Origin: Hyphomicrobiales bacterium
GTDB lineage: Bacteria > Pseudomonadota > Alphaproteobacteria > Rhizobiales > Xanthobacteraceae
Length of the DNA stretch: 64,000 bases
Assembly: GCA_017305665.1 (NCBI GenBank)
Contig: JAFKKH010000019.1
Location: forward strand, 238,628 to 302,627
Direction: 5' to 3'
Shown: positions 1-7,986 of the stretch, in pieces
Layout of the letters: every line of letters begins with the position of its first letter
How positions within the stretch are numbered: position 1 is the stretch's first letter
Position numbers and translations under genes: made by a program
Notes under the pieces: generated by a model
The model's database searches: none
Told to the model about the DNA's origin: nothing
Seen by the model: only the letters and a program-made list of their open reading frames with translations

Positions 1-177
1 AAATCAAGGTGCGCCTCTCGGCGCTCCGTCACCCCTCACGAGTCGAGGGGCGAAGATCAAAAGGCACAACCTGGCGCTTTGCGCGCGGGACTGTGGAGGC
101 ATGGGCGACGAACAAGTGTTCGCGCCGGGCTGTTTGACAAGTGGATCAGAAATTGATGCCGCCAATCCTAGCCGGCA
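1..177. other. Gene-free edge of window
   Basis: No open frame here looks coding. The stretch has short GC-rich self-complementary patches, for example ggcgc-ttt-gcgcg near base 75, but no T-run that would make a convincing terminator. I do not recognise an RNA gene in it. Confidence 0.4.
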
Positions 178-411
178 TCACATGCAGTAAGCCACCGTTC
201 CCGCGACGACCAGCGTCAGACCGACAAACGCGATCATCGGCCAATGGTTTTGCCGGGAGGCATAACGGCCTTGGGCGCGGCGTTCCGTGATGAGCGCGTG
301 CTCGTATTCGTCCGAGGACGAGAAGATGCAGGCAAAGCCACTCCGGGCCGACGCCGCATGGGCCTCAAGCGACAGGATATCGGTCTGCATGTTGCCGCGG
401 GCGATCATCAT
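178..411 (-). CDS. Small single-pass membrane protein, unknown function
   Basis: About 77 residues from the paired Met start MMIARGNMQTD; the open frame extends further upstream to 489, but that part is Cys/Ser/Arg-rich and unlike coding sequence. The C-terminal 22 residues (HWPMIAFVGLTLVVAGTVAY and a short end) form a clear membrane helix preceded by a charged Arg/Gln stretch, which suggests a C-tail-anchored cytosolic peptide. The middle (EAHAASARSGFACIF) resembles short Bradyrhizobium hypothetical proteins, but this is from memory, not a search. It stands alone, with the same-strand diguanylate cyclase gene upstream. No function can be assigned. Confidence 0.5.
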   Translation of the reverse strand: MMIARGNMQTDILSLEAHAASARSGFACIFSSSDEYEHALITERRAQGRYASRQNHWPMIAFVGLTLVVAGTVAYCM

Positions 412-508
412 GCATCGATAGTACGAAGCGAATGGTAAACAGATGGTTAGCGACGCAAATCGCCGACACGCAGATGCGTTCGAGATCAAACGCGACCACG
501 TCGTTCTG

Positions 509-1735
509 TCAGGCCGGCCGCATGATTGACGACTGACGGACCGCAGGCACCGGCCGCACGACGGACGAACGCCGTCCCTGCTCCAGCGACAGCGGTTCCT
601 CCTGCGCGACCTCGACGCGATTTCTCCCGCCGCGCTTGGCTTGATAAAGCGCCGTGTCGGCCGCCGCGAGCAACACCTCGAGCTCGGTGCCGGGCGGTCC
701 GCCGGCGACGCCGATGCTCACCGTCGTGTCGACCGGCGCGTCATCGACCGCGATGCCGCTCGCTGCAAAGGCCTCGCGGACCCGCTCCGCCGCAGAGACC
801 GCCTCCTCGATCGAGCACGGAAGCAACGCGGCAAACTCCTCGCCGCCGATGCGCCCCGACAAGTCCGTCATGCGCAGCGCATTGGTCACGACGATTGCGA
901 ACAGCTTGAGGATTTCGTCGCCCGCCGCGTGCCCGAAGCGGTCGTTGATCGACTTGAAGTGATCGATGTCGAAGATCAGCACCGTTACCGGACGCCCCGC
1001 ATTGGCCTCCCGCTCGATCACTCGTGCGGTCGCCTCGGAAAAACCGCGACGGTTGAACATGCCGGTCAGGGGATCGATCGAGGCGGCGGTCTTGTGTACC
1101 TGAACGGCGCGATCCGACACCAGCATGAAGATGACGAACACCGTTCCGACCGCATAGAGCACCAGTTCGAACGCAAAGATCGGAACCCAGATGCTGGCGC
1201 CGAAGCTGCTGCCGCTGGCGCGTAGCGCGTGCCCCAGCAGGATCGGAAGCATCAGCACAAAGCCGTGCAGGACCGGCACCAGCAGCGCAGGCCAGCGCCG
1301 CTGCATAACCTTGCGCCGCTCCGACCACAGTTCGTTCGCGGTCAACACGGCATAAGCCGCGACGATTCCCGCACCGATCGTCAGCCGCATCATGGACGTT
1401 TCGTCGGGCGGGCACATGATGACGACCAGCCAGACCACGGCGCCGAGTGGCAGCGCTACCCAGTTCGGCTTGCGGCCGTGGAACACGCGCGCGGCGCTCC
1501 ACACCATGCCGCATGCGACAAACCCGATCGCGTTGAGTGCCAGTGCCAGCGTCTCGGGCAGCAGCGCGCTCGCCAGCGTCCACACGCCGATCGAGATGGC
1601 GCCCAGGATATAGGCTGCGCCCCACCAGTTGAGTGCCGGAATTTTCTGCTGCCGTCCGAAGAAGAGCAGCATGCCGCCGAGCATCGCGCCGACGAGTGCC
1701 GCGACGAGATAAAGAGTCGAGATGTCGAGTGACAT
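509..1735 (-). CDS. Membrane-anchored diguanylate cyclase (GGDEF)
   Basis: Makes cyclic di-GMP from two GTP at the inner membrane. From the ATG at 1735 the protein has 408 residues; the frame stays open to 1873, but that extension is not hydrophobic and looks non-coding. Residues 1-205 form about six membrane segments. A C-terminal GGDEF domain follows from DPLTGMFNRRGF (about 221) onward. The active-site signature is GGEEF at 297-301, the functional variant of GGDEF, and an RxxD product-inhibition site (RMTD, 288-291) sits five residues before it, so the enzyme should be catalytically active and feedback-inhibited. There is no EAL domain. Given the two adhesin/EPS loci downstream in this window, control of surface polysaccharide is a reasonable but unproven role. 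Confidence 0.93.
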   Translation of the reverse strand: MSLDISTLYLVAALVGAMLGGMLLFFGRQQKIPALNWWGAAYILGAISIGVWTLASALLPETLALALNAIGFVACGMVWSAARVFHGRKPNWVALPLGAVVWLVVIMCPPDETSMMRLTIGAGIVAAYAVLTANELWSERRKVMQRRWPALLVPVLHGFVLMLPILLGHALRASGSSFGASIWVPIFAFELVLYAVGTVFVIFMLVSDRAVQVHKTAASIDPLTGMFNRRGFSEATARVIEREANAGRPVTVLIFDIDHFKSINDRFGHAAGDEILKLFAIVVTNALRMTDLSGRIGGEEFAALLPCSIEEAVSAAERVREAFAASGIAVDDAPVDTTVSIGVAGGPPGTELEVLLAAADTALYQAKRGGRNRVEVAQEEPLSLEQGRRSSVVRPVPAVRQSSIMRPA

Positions 1736-1893
1736 GACGATTCCGACAACCGTTCTGACTTGCGCGTTGAGCGCGGAAATAACCGAGATCCCCCTCGGGT
1801 CCCACAAGTTACGACAGCCGTGTTGGCAATTCGTTTGTATGCAAGTGCAAGTTTTCAGGAAAACCTGCTTCAATTCGTCGGCATTCGTTAAAC

Positions 1894-1921
1894 AAAAAAG
1901 GCGCTCCGAAGAGCGCCTTTT
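1894..1921 (-). terminator. Rho-independent terminator of rplM-rpsI
   Basis: A 7-bp stem ggcgctc / gagcgcc with a 4-nt loop has six A's on the left and four T's on the right on the plus strand. Read on the minus strand it is a GC stem followed by a six-U run, 30 nt beyond the rpsI stop codon. The symmetry means it could also stop plus-strand transcripts. Confidence 0.92.
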
Positions 1922-1949
1922 CCAGCTTGTCGCAATTTTATCGAAACGA

Positions 1950-2426
1950 TTAGCGCTTCGAGAACTGGAAGGAACGGCGAGCCTTGGCCTTGCCGTACTT
2001 CTTGCGCTCGACCACGCGCGAGTCGCGGGTCAGGAAGCCGCCCTTCTTGAGCACGCTGCGCAGTTCGGGCTCGAAATGCGTCAGGGCCTTCGACAGACCG
2101 TGACGAACCGCGCCGGCCTGGCCGGACAGTCCGCCGCCGGTTACGGTGCAAACCACGTCATACTGGCCGGCGCGAGCTGCTGCGACCAGCGGCTGCTGGA
2201 TCATCATGCGCAGCACCGGGCGGGCGAAGTAGACTTCGACTTCGCGGGTATTGACCAGGATCTTGCCGGCGCCCGGCTTGATCCAGACGCGGGCGACCGC
2301 GTCCTTGCGCTTGCCGGTGGCGTAGGCGCGGCCCTGCTTGTCGACCTTCTTGGTGTACTGCGGCGCTTCCGGCGCGGCCGGCTTCAGCGCGGACAACTGG
2401 TCGAGAGACTGCATGGTATCGGACAT
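1950..2426 (-). CDS. rpsI: 30S ribosomal protein S9
   Basis: S9 of the small subunit, contacting tRNA in the P site through its C-terminal tail. The 158-residue protein has the alphaproteobacterial N-terminal extension (about 30 residues, Ala/Pro/Lys-rich), then the S9 core starting [18 protein letters not shown] and the conserved [19 protein letters not shown]. It ends with the invariant basic tail [10 protein letters not shown]. It is the second gene of rplM-rpsI, 2 nt after the rplM stop codon, so the two are cotranscribed and probably translationally coupled. The hairpin at 1894-1921 terminates the operon. Confidence 0.98.
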   Translation of the reverse strand: MSDTMQSLDQLSALKPAAPEAPQYTKKVDKQGRAYATGKRKDAVARVWIKPGAGKILVNTREVEVYFARPVLRMMIQQPLVAAARAGQYDVVCTVTGGGLSGQAGAVRHGLSKALTHFEPELRSVLKKGGFLTRDSRVVERKKYGKAKARRSFQFSKR

Positions 2427-2428
2427 CG

Positions 2429-2893
2429 TTATGCGGCCCTCTTGTTCTTGCGGTTCAATACGCCGATATCGACGACTTCCGGTTGCTGGGCTTCGTGCGG
2501 ATGCTCGGCTCCGGCGTAGACGCGGAGATTGCCGAGCTGGACGCGTCCCAGCGGCCCGCGCGGGATCATCCGCTCGACGGCCTTCTCGATGACGCGCTCC
2601 GGAAAACGACCCTCGAGGATCGACTTCGCGGTGCGTTCCTTGATGCCACCGATGAAGCCGGTGTGATTGTGATAGACCTTGTCGTCACGCTTGCGGCCGG
2701 TGAGAACCACCTTGGCGGCATTGATGATGATGACGTTGTCGCCGCAGTCGACATGCGGCGTGTAGGTTGGCAGATGCTTGCCGCGCAGCCGCATGGCAAC
2801 GAGAGTGGCAAGCCGCCCGACCACCAGACCGCTGGCGTCGATCAGCACCCACTTCTTCGTCACTTCGGCGGGCTTGGCCGAGAACGTTTTCAT
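2429..2893 (-). CDS. rplM: 50S ribosomal protein L13
   Basis: L13 is an early-assembly protein of the large subunit. The start at 2893 gives [15 protein letters not shown] and 154 residues, the usual rhizobial length; a Met three codons earlier (2902) is also possible. The L13 signature is intact, with [20 protein letters not shown] followed by [11 protein letters not shown], then [10 protein letters not shown] and [12 protein letters not shown] at the C-terminus. It is first gene of the rplM-rpsI operon, and a promoter is visible about 50 nt upstream. Confidence 0.98.
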   Translation of the reverse strand: MKTFSAKPAEVTKKWVLIDASGLVVGRLATLVAMRLRGKHLPTYTPHVDCGDNVIIINAAKVVLTGRKRDDKVYHNHTGFIGGIKERTAKSILEGRFPERVIEKAVERMIPRGPLGRVQLGNLRVYAGAEHPHEAQQPEVVDIGVLNRKNKRAA

Positions 2894-2944
2894 GTGAGAC
2901 ATCCGTGGAAAGAGATATCGGCGCCGACGCGCCGAACTGGGCGG

Positions 2945-2973
2945 TTTCTAGAGGAGCCGCTGCATCGCGTCAA
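2945..2973 (-). promoter_or_regulatory. Housekeeping-type promoter for rplM-rpsI
   Basis: On the minus strand TTGACG, a 17-nt spacer and TAGAAA match the alphaproteobacterial housekeeping sigma consensus. It ends about 50 nt before the rplM start codon. Sequence further upstream (2985-3045) is AT-rich. Confidence 0.7.
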
Positions 2974-3045
2974 CGTCAGCGAGAGTTATTTTTACACGAG
3001 AAAACAATAGCTTATTAAAATGGTTCTATATTACCAGTGAATTCT

Positions 3046-3474
3046 CTAAGTATTCGGAATGGAATAGGTCGACGTTACGTGGGCGATCGGATCGGGTGAA
3101 GTTCCGGACAAGAGCGTCACTTCGCCGACGGCCAGACGCTTGCCGAGCTTCAAAAGCCTCGCAGCAGCAACCACATCCTGGCCCGGCTGGCCTTTGCGGA
3201 GAAAATTGATGTTGAGATTGGTGGTCACGGCGAGGCCGATCGGCCCAATGCGCGACAGCAGCACCACGTACATGGCGAAGTCGGCCAATGCCATCAGCGT
3301 CGGCCCCGAGACCGTTCCGCCCGGCCGCAGCATGCGCTCGCTGTAGCGCTGGCGCAGCAGGCAGGTTTCGCCATCGGCGGTTTCGATGGCGATATCGCCA
3401 TTGCTGAAGGCCTGCGGAAACTCCGTGTGGAGAAACGTTTCCAGTTCAGCCACGCTCATTTTCGCAGTCGCCAT
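3046..3474 (-). CDS. PaaI-family hotdog thioesterase
   Basis: A 142-residue single hotdog-fold domain, expected to hydrolyse acyl-CoA thioesters in the cytosol, usually as a homotetramer. The central helix region reads RPGGTVSGPTLMALADFAMY, matching the HGGxxxxxxDxA pattern of the PaaI/YbgC-like thioesterases; the first position is Pro instead of His, while the acidic catalytic candidate (ADFA) is present. A typical strand (LNINFLRKGQPGQ) follows. The gene diverges from the crotonase gene at 3550, with about 75 nt between starts, suggesting a shared acyl-CoA function. The substrate is unknown. Confidence 0.9.
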   Translation of the reverse strand: MATAKMSVAELETFLHTEFPQAFSNGDIAIETADGETCLLRQRYSERMLRPGGTVSGPTLMALADFAMYVVLLSRIGPIGLAVTTNLNINFLRKGQPGQDVVAAARLLKLGKRLAVGEVTLLSGTSPDPIAHVTSTYSIPNT

Positions 3475-3549
3475 GTCGTCAAGTCCCCTGCTCTCGCTTC
3501 GTGCCGCCTGTTACATTAAGATGATGGTTCCGCCCAAGTGGATAATTCG

Positions 3550-4377
3550 ATGACAGCCACAACCGCCCGCGCCGAGACCTCGGAACAGCCGCCGATTCTA
3601 TTGCGACAAACCCAAGGCAGCGTCGCGGTGCTGACCCTCAACCGTCCGAACGCGCGAAACTGCCTGTCGGAGCAACTGATCACCGACCTGCATCGGGCGA
3701 TCGACGCAGCGGGGCAGGATCCGGCGGTTCGGGCGGTGGTGATCGCCGCCAACGGACCGGCGTTTTCGTCCGGCCACGACCTCAAGGAATTGACCGCGCA
3801 CCGTGGCGATGCCGACCGCGGCCGCGCCTATTTCGCGCATACGATGAATATCTGCAGCGCGATGATGCAGGCCATCGTCCATCTGCCGAAACCCGTCGTC
3901 GCCTGCGTGCAGGGCATCGCGACGGCAGCCGGCTGCCAGTTGGTCGCAACCTGCGATCTGGCGGTGGCCTCGGACAAGGCCTCCTTCGCAACGCCGGGCG
4001 TCGATATCGGCCTGTTCTGCTCGACGCCGATGGTGGCGCTGACGCGCAACGTGCCGCGCAAGCAGGCGATGGAGATGCTTTTGACCGGAGAACCCGTCAC
4101 CGCCATGGCGGCACGGCAGATCGGACTGATCAACCGCGTCGTCGCGGCCGGGACCGAGCGGGATGCCGCGCTCGATCTCGCGCGCAAGGTCGCACTCAAG
4201 TCGGCCTACACCGTAAAACTCGGCAAGACCGCGTTCTACCGGCAGGCCGAGATGAATCTCGCGGACGCCTACCGCTATGCAGCCGAAGTCATGACCGAGA
4301 ACATGATGGCCCGCGACGCCGAGGAAGGCATCGGCGCCTTCATCGAAAAACGCGATCCGACATGGGAAGATCGGTGA
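3550..4377 (+). CDS. Enoyl-CoA hydratase/isomerase-family protein, ECHDC3-like
   Basis: Crotonase-fold protein of 275 residues from the ATG at 3550; a GTG at 3538 would add four residues. The CoA-binding and oxyanion-hole regions are intact (SSGHDLKEL and GIATAAGCQL). At the two positions that carry catalytic glutamates in classical hydratases it has Gln (AAGCQL) and Gly (TPGVDIGL), a pattern I associate with the ECHDC3 subgroup. Dehydration/hydration activity is therefore doubtful, and a different acyl-CoA reaction is likely. It is divergent from the PaaI thioesterase. The C-terminus (AFIEKRDPTW) is typical of the superfamily, so the gene is complete. Confidence 0.9.
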   Translation: MTATTARAETSEQPPILLRQTQGSVAVLTLNRPNARNCLSEQLITDLHRAIDAAGQDPAVRAVVIAANGPAFSSGHDLKELTAHRGDADRGRAYFAHTMNICSAMMQAIVHLPKPVVACVQGIATAAGCQLVATCDLAVASDKASFATPGVDIGLFCSTPMVALTRNVPRKQAMEMLLTGEPVTAMAARQIGLINRVVAAGTERDAALDLARKVALKSAYTVKLGKTAFYRQAEMNLADAYRYAAEVMTENMMARDAEEGIGAFIEKRDPTWEDR

Positions 4378-4391
4378 TATCCACGTTCTCT

Positions 4392-4494
4392 GTCATTCCG
4401 GGGCGCGAGCCCTTTACGAGCGAGCCCGGAATCCATAACCACGGCAGGGACTATGGATTCCGGGCCTGCGCCAAGTGGCGCATCCCGGAATGAC
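4392..4494. repeat. Nested palindromic intergenic element (REP-like)
   Basis: Outer arms gtcattccggg (4392-4402) and cccggaatgac (4484-4494) are perfect inverse complements, as are inner arms cccggaatccata (4425-4437) and tatggattccggg (4452-4464). The 103-bp unit therefore folds as one long two-tier hairpin between a crotonase gene and a CoA-binding protein gene. Elements with exactly these arm sequences are scattered through Bradyrhizobium-group genomes (recollection, not searched). Confidence 0.85.
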
Positions 4495-4544
4495 GAAACA
4501 AATTGGGTGGCGTCACTCCGCACCTCGAAGATTTGGACTACAGC

Positions 4545-5129
4545 ATGAACCACGACGCCTACGACGACACCTACATCCGCAGCATCCTCAACAGCGTGAA
4601 AACCATCGCGATGGTCGGCGCGTCGCCCGTGAACGTGCGGCCAAGCTACTTCGCCTTCAAGTATCTCGCCGAGCGCGGCTACGACATGATCCCGGTCAAT
4701 CCCGGCCATGTCGGCAAGAGCCTGGTCGGGAAACCGTTCGTCGCGTCGCTGAAAGACATCGGACGCCCGATCGACATGATCGACATCTTCCGCAACTCGA
4801 GCCACATCATGCCGGTGGTCGATGAGGCGCTGACGCTGTCACCGCTGCCGAAGGTGATCTGGATGCAACTCGGCGCACGCGATGACGCGGCGGCTGCGAA
4901 GGCAGAAGCGGCCGGCCTCAAGGTCGTGATGAACCGCTGCCCGAAGATCGAATATGGCCGACTGTCCTCGGAGATTTCCTGGATGGGCGTCAACTCGCGC
5001 ACGCTGAGTTCGAAGCGCGCACCAATGCCGACTCATGGCCAGCGCCTGTCGCTCAATCGCATGAGCGTTGGCGGCGGCAGCACGCTGGCAGCCGATCGGG
5101 CCGCGAAAGACAAACTCGATCCCGCGTAA
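4545..5129 (+). CDS. CoA-binding domain protein (YccU-like)
   Basis: A 194-residue single-domain Rossmann protein of the CoA_binding_2 type. The nucleotide-binding loop AMVGASPVNVRPSYFAFKYL lies near residue 22, followed by the strand IPVNPGHVGKSLVGKPFVAS and the late motif VIWMQLGARDDAAAAKAEAAG. The conserved ending KVVMNRCPKIEYGRL is present. These proteins bind CoA but have no assigned reaction. The start at 4545 (MNHDAYDDTYIR) is preferred to the in-frame 4503 because the extension crosses the end of the palindromic repeat. It lies upstream of metY on the same strand with a 151-nt gap. Confidence 0.88.
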   Translation: MNHDAYDDTYIRSILNSVKTIAMVGASPVNVRPSYFAFKYLAERGYDMIPVNPGHVGKSLVGKPFVASLKDIGRPIDMIDIFRNSSHIMPVVDEALTLSPLPKVIWMQLGARDDAAAAKAEAAGLKVVMNRCPKIEYGRLSSEISWMGVNSRTLSSKRAPMPTHGQRLSLNRMSVGGGSTLAADRAAKDKLDPA

Positions 5130-5280
5130 TTCCCCTCGTGGTGGAAAGGACATTCCACCATTGCCGCACCGTGAGGTCGTCCATTCCCAAGTCGGCAATG
5201 CGTCCAACCGCGCCTTGACGGCACCGCGCGATCCCATCAGCATCACCATCGACGATTTCTGACCGCAGACAGGACACGAG

Positions 5281-6558
5281 ATGACCGACAATTCTCCCGG
5301 ATTTGCAACCCTTGCCATTCACGCCGGCGCGCAGCCCGATCCGACCACAGGCGCGCGAACCACACCGATCTATCAGACCACGTCATTCGTGTTTAACGAC
5401 GCCGATCATGCCGCGTCGCTGTTCGGATTGCAGGCGTTCGGCAACATCTACACCCGCATCGGCAACCCGACCAACGCCGTGCTCGAAGAGCGCGTGGCCG
5501 CGCTCGAGGGCGGTACCGCGGCGCTCGCGGTAGCGTCGGGACATGCCGCGCAGGTCGTCGTTCTCCAGCAACTCCTGAAGCCGGGCGACGAATTCGTCGC
5601 CGCTCGCAAGCTTTATGGCGGATCGATCAACCAGTTCACCCACGCGTTCAAGAGTTTTGGCTGGAACGTGGCGTGGGCCGATCCGGATGAGCCCGAGACA
5701 TTCGAGCGCGCGGTGACGCCGCGCACGAAGGCGATCTTCATCGAATCCATCGCCAACCCCAGCGGCTCGATCACCGATATCGAAGCGGTCGCTGCCGTCG
5801 CGCGCAAGGCCGGCGTGCCGCTGATCGTCGATAACACGCTGGCGAGCCCCTACCTGATCCGGCCGATCGAGCACGGCGCCGACATCGTGGTTCACTCGCT
5901 GACAAAATTTCTGGCCGGCCATGGCAACTCGCTCGGCGGCATCATCGTCGATGCCGGCACGTTCGACTGGTCGAAGGACGGCAAGTATCCGATGCTGAGC
6001 GAGCCGCGGCCAGAATATCACGGCATCAAGCTGCAGGAGACGTTCGGCAACTTCGCCTTTGCGATCGCCTGCCGCGTGCTCGGCCTCCGCGATCTCGGTC
6101 CCGCGCTGTCGCCGTTCAACGCCTTCATGATCCTCACAGGGATCGAGACCCTGCCCCTGCGCATGCAGAAGCACTGCGAGAACTCGAAGGCCATTGCCGA
6201 GTGGTTGTCCACGCACCCCGCCGTCGCCGCGGTCAACTATGCCGGACTGGCCAACAACAAATACAACCAGCTTGCGCGGAAATACGCACCCAAGGGGGCC
6301 GGTGCGGTATTCACGTTCAGCTTGAAGGGCGGCTACGATGCCGGCGTCAATCTGGTCTCGAAGCTGAAACTGTTCTCACATCTTGCCAATGTCGGCGACA
6401 CCCGATCGCTCGTCATTCATCCGGCCTCGACGACACACAGCCAGCTTGACGACGCGGCGAAAACCAAGGCCGGCGCCGGGCCCGATATCGTCCGCCTGTC
6501 GATCGGCATCGAGGACAAGGAGGACCTGATCGCCGACCTCGATCAGGCCATGAGCTAG
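5281..6558 (+). CDS. metY: O-acetylhomoserine aminocarboxypropyltransferase (sulfhydrylase)
   Basis: PLP enzyme forming homocysteine (or methionine) from O-acetylhomoserine and sulfide (or methanethiol) in the cytosol. The 425-residue length suits MetY, longer than MetB/MetZ. Landmarks of the Cys/Met-metabolism PLP family are present: TRIGNPTNAVLEERVAALEG near the N-terminus, the PLP-contacting IFIESIANPSG and VDNTLASPYL, and the Schiff-base lysine in DIVVHSLTKFLAGHGNSLGG. The C-terminal TRSLVIHPASTTHSQL is diagnostic of the family. A GC-rich hairpin follows 27 nt downstream. Confidence 0.95.
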   Translation: MTDNSPGFATLAIHAGAQPDPTTGARTTPIYQTTSFVFNDADHAASLFGLQAFGNIYTRIGNPTNAVLEERVAALEGGTAALAVASGHAAQVVVLQQLLKPGDEFVAARKLYGGSINQFTHAFKSFGWNVAWADPDEPETFERAVTPRTKAIFIESIANPSGSITDIEAVAAVARKAGVPLIVDNTLASPYLIRPIEHGADIVVHSLTKFLAGHGNSLGGIIVDAGTFDWSKDGKYPMLSEPRPEYHGIKLQETFGNFAFAIACRVLGLRDLGPALSPFNAFMILTGIETLPLRMQKHCENSKAIAEWLSTHPAVAAVNYAGLANNKYNQLARKYAPKGAGAVFTFSLKGGYDAGVNLVSKLKLFSHLANVGDTRSLVIHPASTTHSQLDDAAKTKAGAGPDIVRLSIGIEDKEDLIADLDQAMS

Positions 6559-6585
6559 AAGACGACGCAATTCGCTGGATCGGTC

Positions 6586-6608
6586 GTGCCCGGCTCTATG
6601 CCGGGCAC
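6586..6608 (+). terminator. Hairpin after metY, possible terminator
   Basis: A perfect 9-bp stem gtgcccggc / gccgggcac with a 5-nt loop lies 27 nt past the metY stop. No T-run follows, so it may be a factor-dependent terminator, an mRNA-stabilising hairpin or a short dispersed repeat. Confidence 0.5.
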
Positions 6609-6774
6609 CGACGTCTTAAGGCGTTGCCAATTCAAAAGAGGTGGATGGCCGGAACAAGTCGGCCACGACGAGAGCGTCGATCCAATCTCGCTCTAAACGA
6701 TTGTGATCCATCTCACGGAAAAACCTTTCGACCTCCCGCATGCTCCGGCGCATCAACGCAAAGGAGAAGCGGCG

Positions 6775-6951
6775 ATGTTCACGAAAACCGATGCCACGAC
6801 GCACGAAAGATCCGACGTCGTGGAAGTCCAGGCCCCGGTCGAACTCACCCCCGATCAGATCGAAGACGTTTCGGGCGGGTGTCTCTATGCCCACGGCGTT
6901 TACGGGCCGACACTCATTCTCCCGGTGCTCGTCGCGATCCTTATCGGTTAG
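6775..6951 (+). CDS. Double-glycine leader micropeptide (bacteriocin/RiPP-precursor-like)
   Basis: A 58-residue peptide preceded by a good ribosome site (aaaggag, 8 nt before the ATG). Residues 1-35 are an acidic, hydrophilic leader ending VELTPDQIEDVSGG, the classic LTxxQIExVSGG signature cut after Gly-Gly by C39 peptidase/ABC exporters. The 23-residue core starts with Cys and is hydrophobic (CLYAHGVYGPTLILPVLVAI plus three residues). The frame extends upstream to 6703 without a plausible start. No exporter, peptidase or modification enzyme lies beside it, so it may be an orphan precursor served in trans. Alternatively it is a short membrane peptide whose N-terminus only resembles a leader. 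Confidence 0.72.
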   Translation: MFTKTDATTHERSDVVEVQAPVELTPDQIEDVSGGCLYAHGVYGPTLILPVLVAILIG

Positions 6952-7010
6952 GCCTTCATCCGGCGTGCGGCCGACGTGAAAAATGGCCGCCGCTTGACCG
7001 ATCGCGTGGC

Positions 7011-7823
7011 CTATCCCTTGGCGACCTGTCCTGCTTTCGCATCGCGGGCGAGACGGCTGTTGCGCTGGTAGATCGAGTAGCTCGCCAAGGCGAACAGGAT
7101 CACCAGAAACTGGATCGACAGTGCCTCCAGGCTCGGATTCAGACCGATTGTGCTGAGGAAATTCGATCCCTTCACATCGGTCACCGAAATCAGAGCCTGC
7201 TCCTGGAATTCCTGCACGGCTTCGCCGATGAACTTGATGCCCATCGCGAACAGGAACGCCGAGGTGATGATGAACAGCGGCCGTAGCGGAATGCGCTGGG
7301 CGATCAGGTTGATGAAGTAGAACAGCACGACGAGGCCGGCCGTCGCCGCAAGCAGTCCGCCGAACAGCCCGGCGCTCCAGCCACCCTCGGTGGTGGCAAG
7401 CGCATTGATGAACAGCACGGTCTCAGCGCCTTCGCGAAACACCGCGAGAAACGCCAGCGAGGCCACGGCCCAGCCGGTATCCTGCGCCAGCGCGTTGTCG
7501 GCCTTGTGCGCGAGATAATCCTGCCAGCCGCGCGGATCCTGCTTCACCATCAGCCAGCCGCTGACATACAGCATCAGGGCGGCCGCGATGATGATGATGA
7601 TGCCTTCCATGATGTCGCTGTGTTCGCCGGAATTGAACACCGCGAACAGCCATGCCGCGATCAGGCTGGCACCGACGGCCAGCAGCGCTCCGCTATAGAG
7701 CGCGGCGACCCGATGGCCACCACCGACCTTGCGGAGGTAACCGGCCAGCGCGGCAATCACCAGCATGGCCTCGAGACCCTCGCGAAGCAGAATGACGGCG
7801 GCTTGAACAAATGCGGATGACAT
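7011..7823 (-). CDS. FTR1-family high-affinity iron permease
   Basis: Inner-membrane protein of 270 residues with about seven helices. It carries the two REGxE iron-coordinating motifs expected of FTR1/EfeU: REGLE at 14-18 in helix 1 and REGAE at 130-134 in helix 4. The family imports ferric iron after oxidation of ferrous iron. No EfeO, EfeB or multicopper oxidase gene is next to it, so partners must be elsewhere. The 163-nt upstream region is likely to hold its promoter. I saw only a weak, unconvincing resemblance to an Irr-type box there. Confidence 0.92.
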   Translation of the reverse strand: MSSAFVQAAVILLREGLEAMLVIAALAGYLRKVGGGHRVAALYSGALLAVGASLIAAWLFAVFNSGEHSDIMEGIIIIIAAALMLYVSGWLMVKQDPRGWQDYLAHKADNALAQDTGWAVASLAFLAVFREGAETVLFINALATTEGGWSAGLFGGLLAATAGLVVLFYFINLIAQRIPLRPLFIITSAFLFAMGIKFIGEAVQEFQEQALISVTDVKGSNFLSTIGLNPSLEALSIQFLVILFALASYSIYQRNSRLARDAKAGQVAKG

Positions 7824-7986
7824 GGACGGACTTCATTGGAAAAAATGTCGCGCTGGTTTTATCGCCCGCAAATTCCAAGTAAAGCAGCCGGACGCTACAC
7901 GTGTTCGTCAATCCGGCGACAAAATGCATGTAAGGCCCTAAAACAGGGCACTTCTACGCGACGCCAACATATTAGAATTGTTCAAT

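Noticed and set aside
741-1805. 354-codon frame overlapping the diguanylate cyclase
   Set aside because: Alternative frame of the GGDEF gene, Arg-rich, no motifs.
4503-4544. Upstream start for the CoA-binding protein
   Set aside because: The extension begins right after the palindromic element and lacks coding character; ATG at 4545 gives the family's normal N-terminus.
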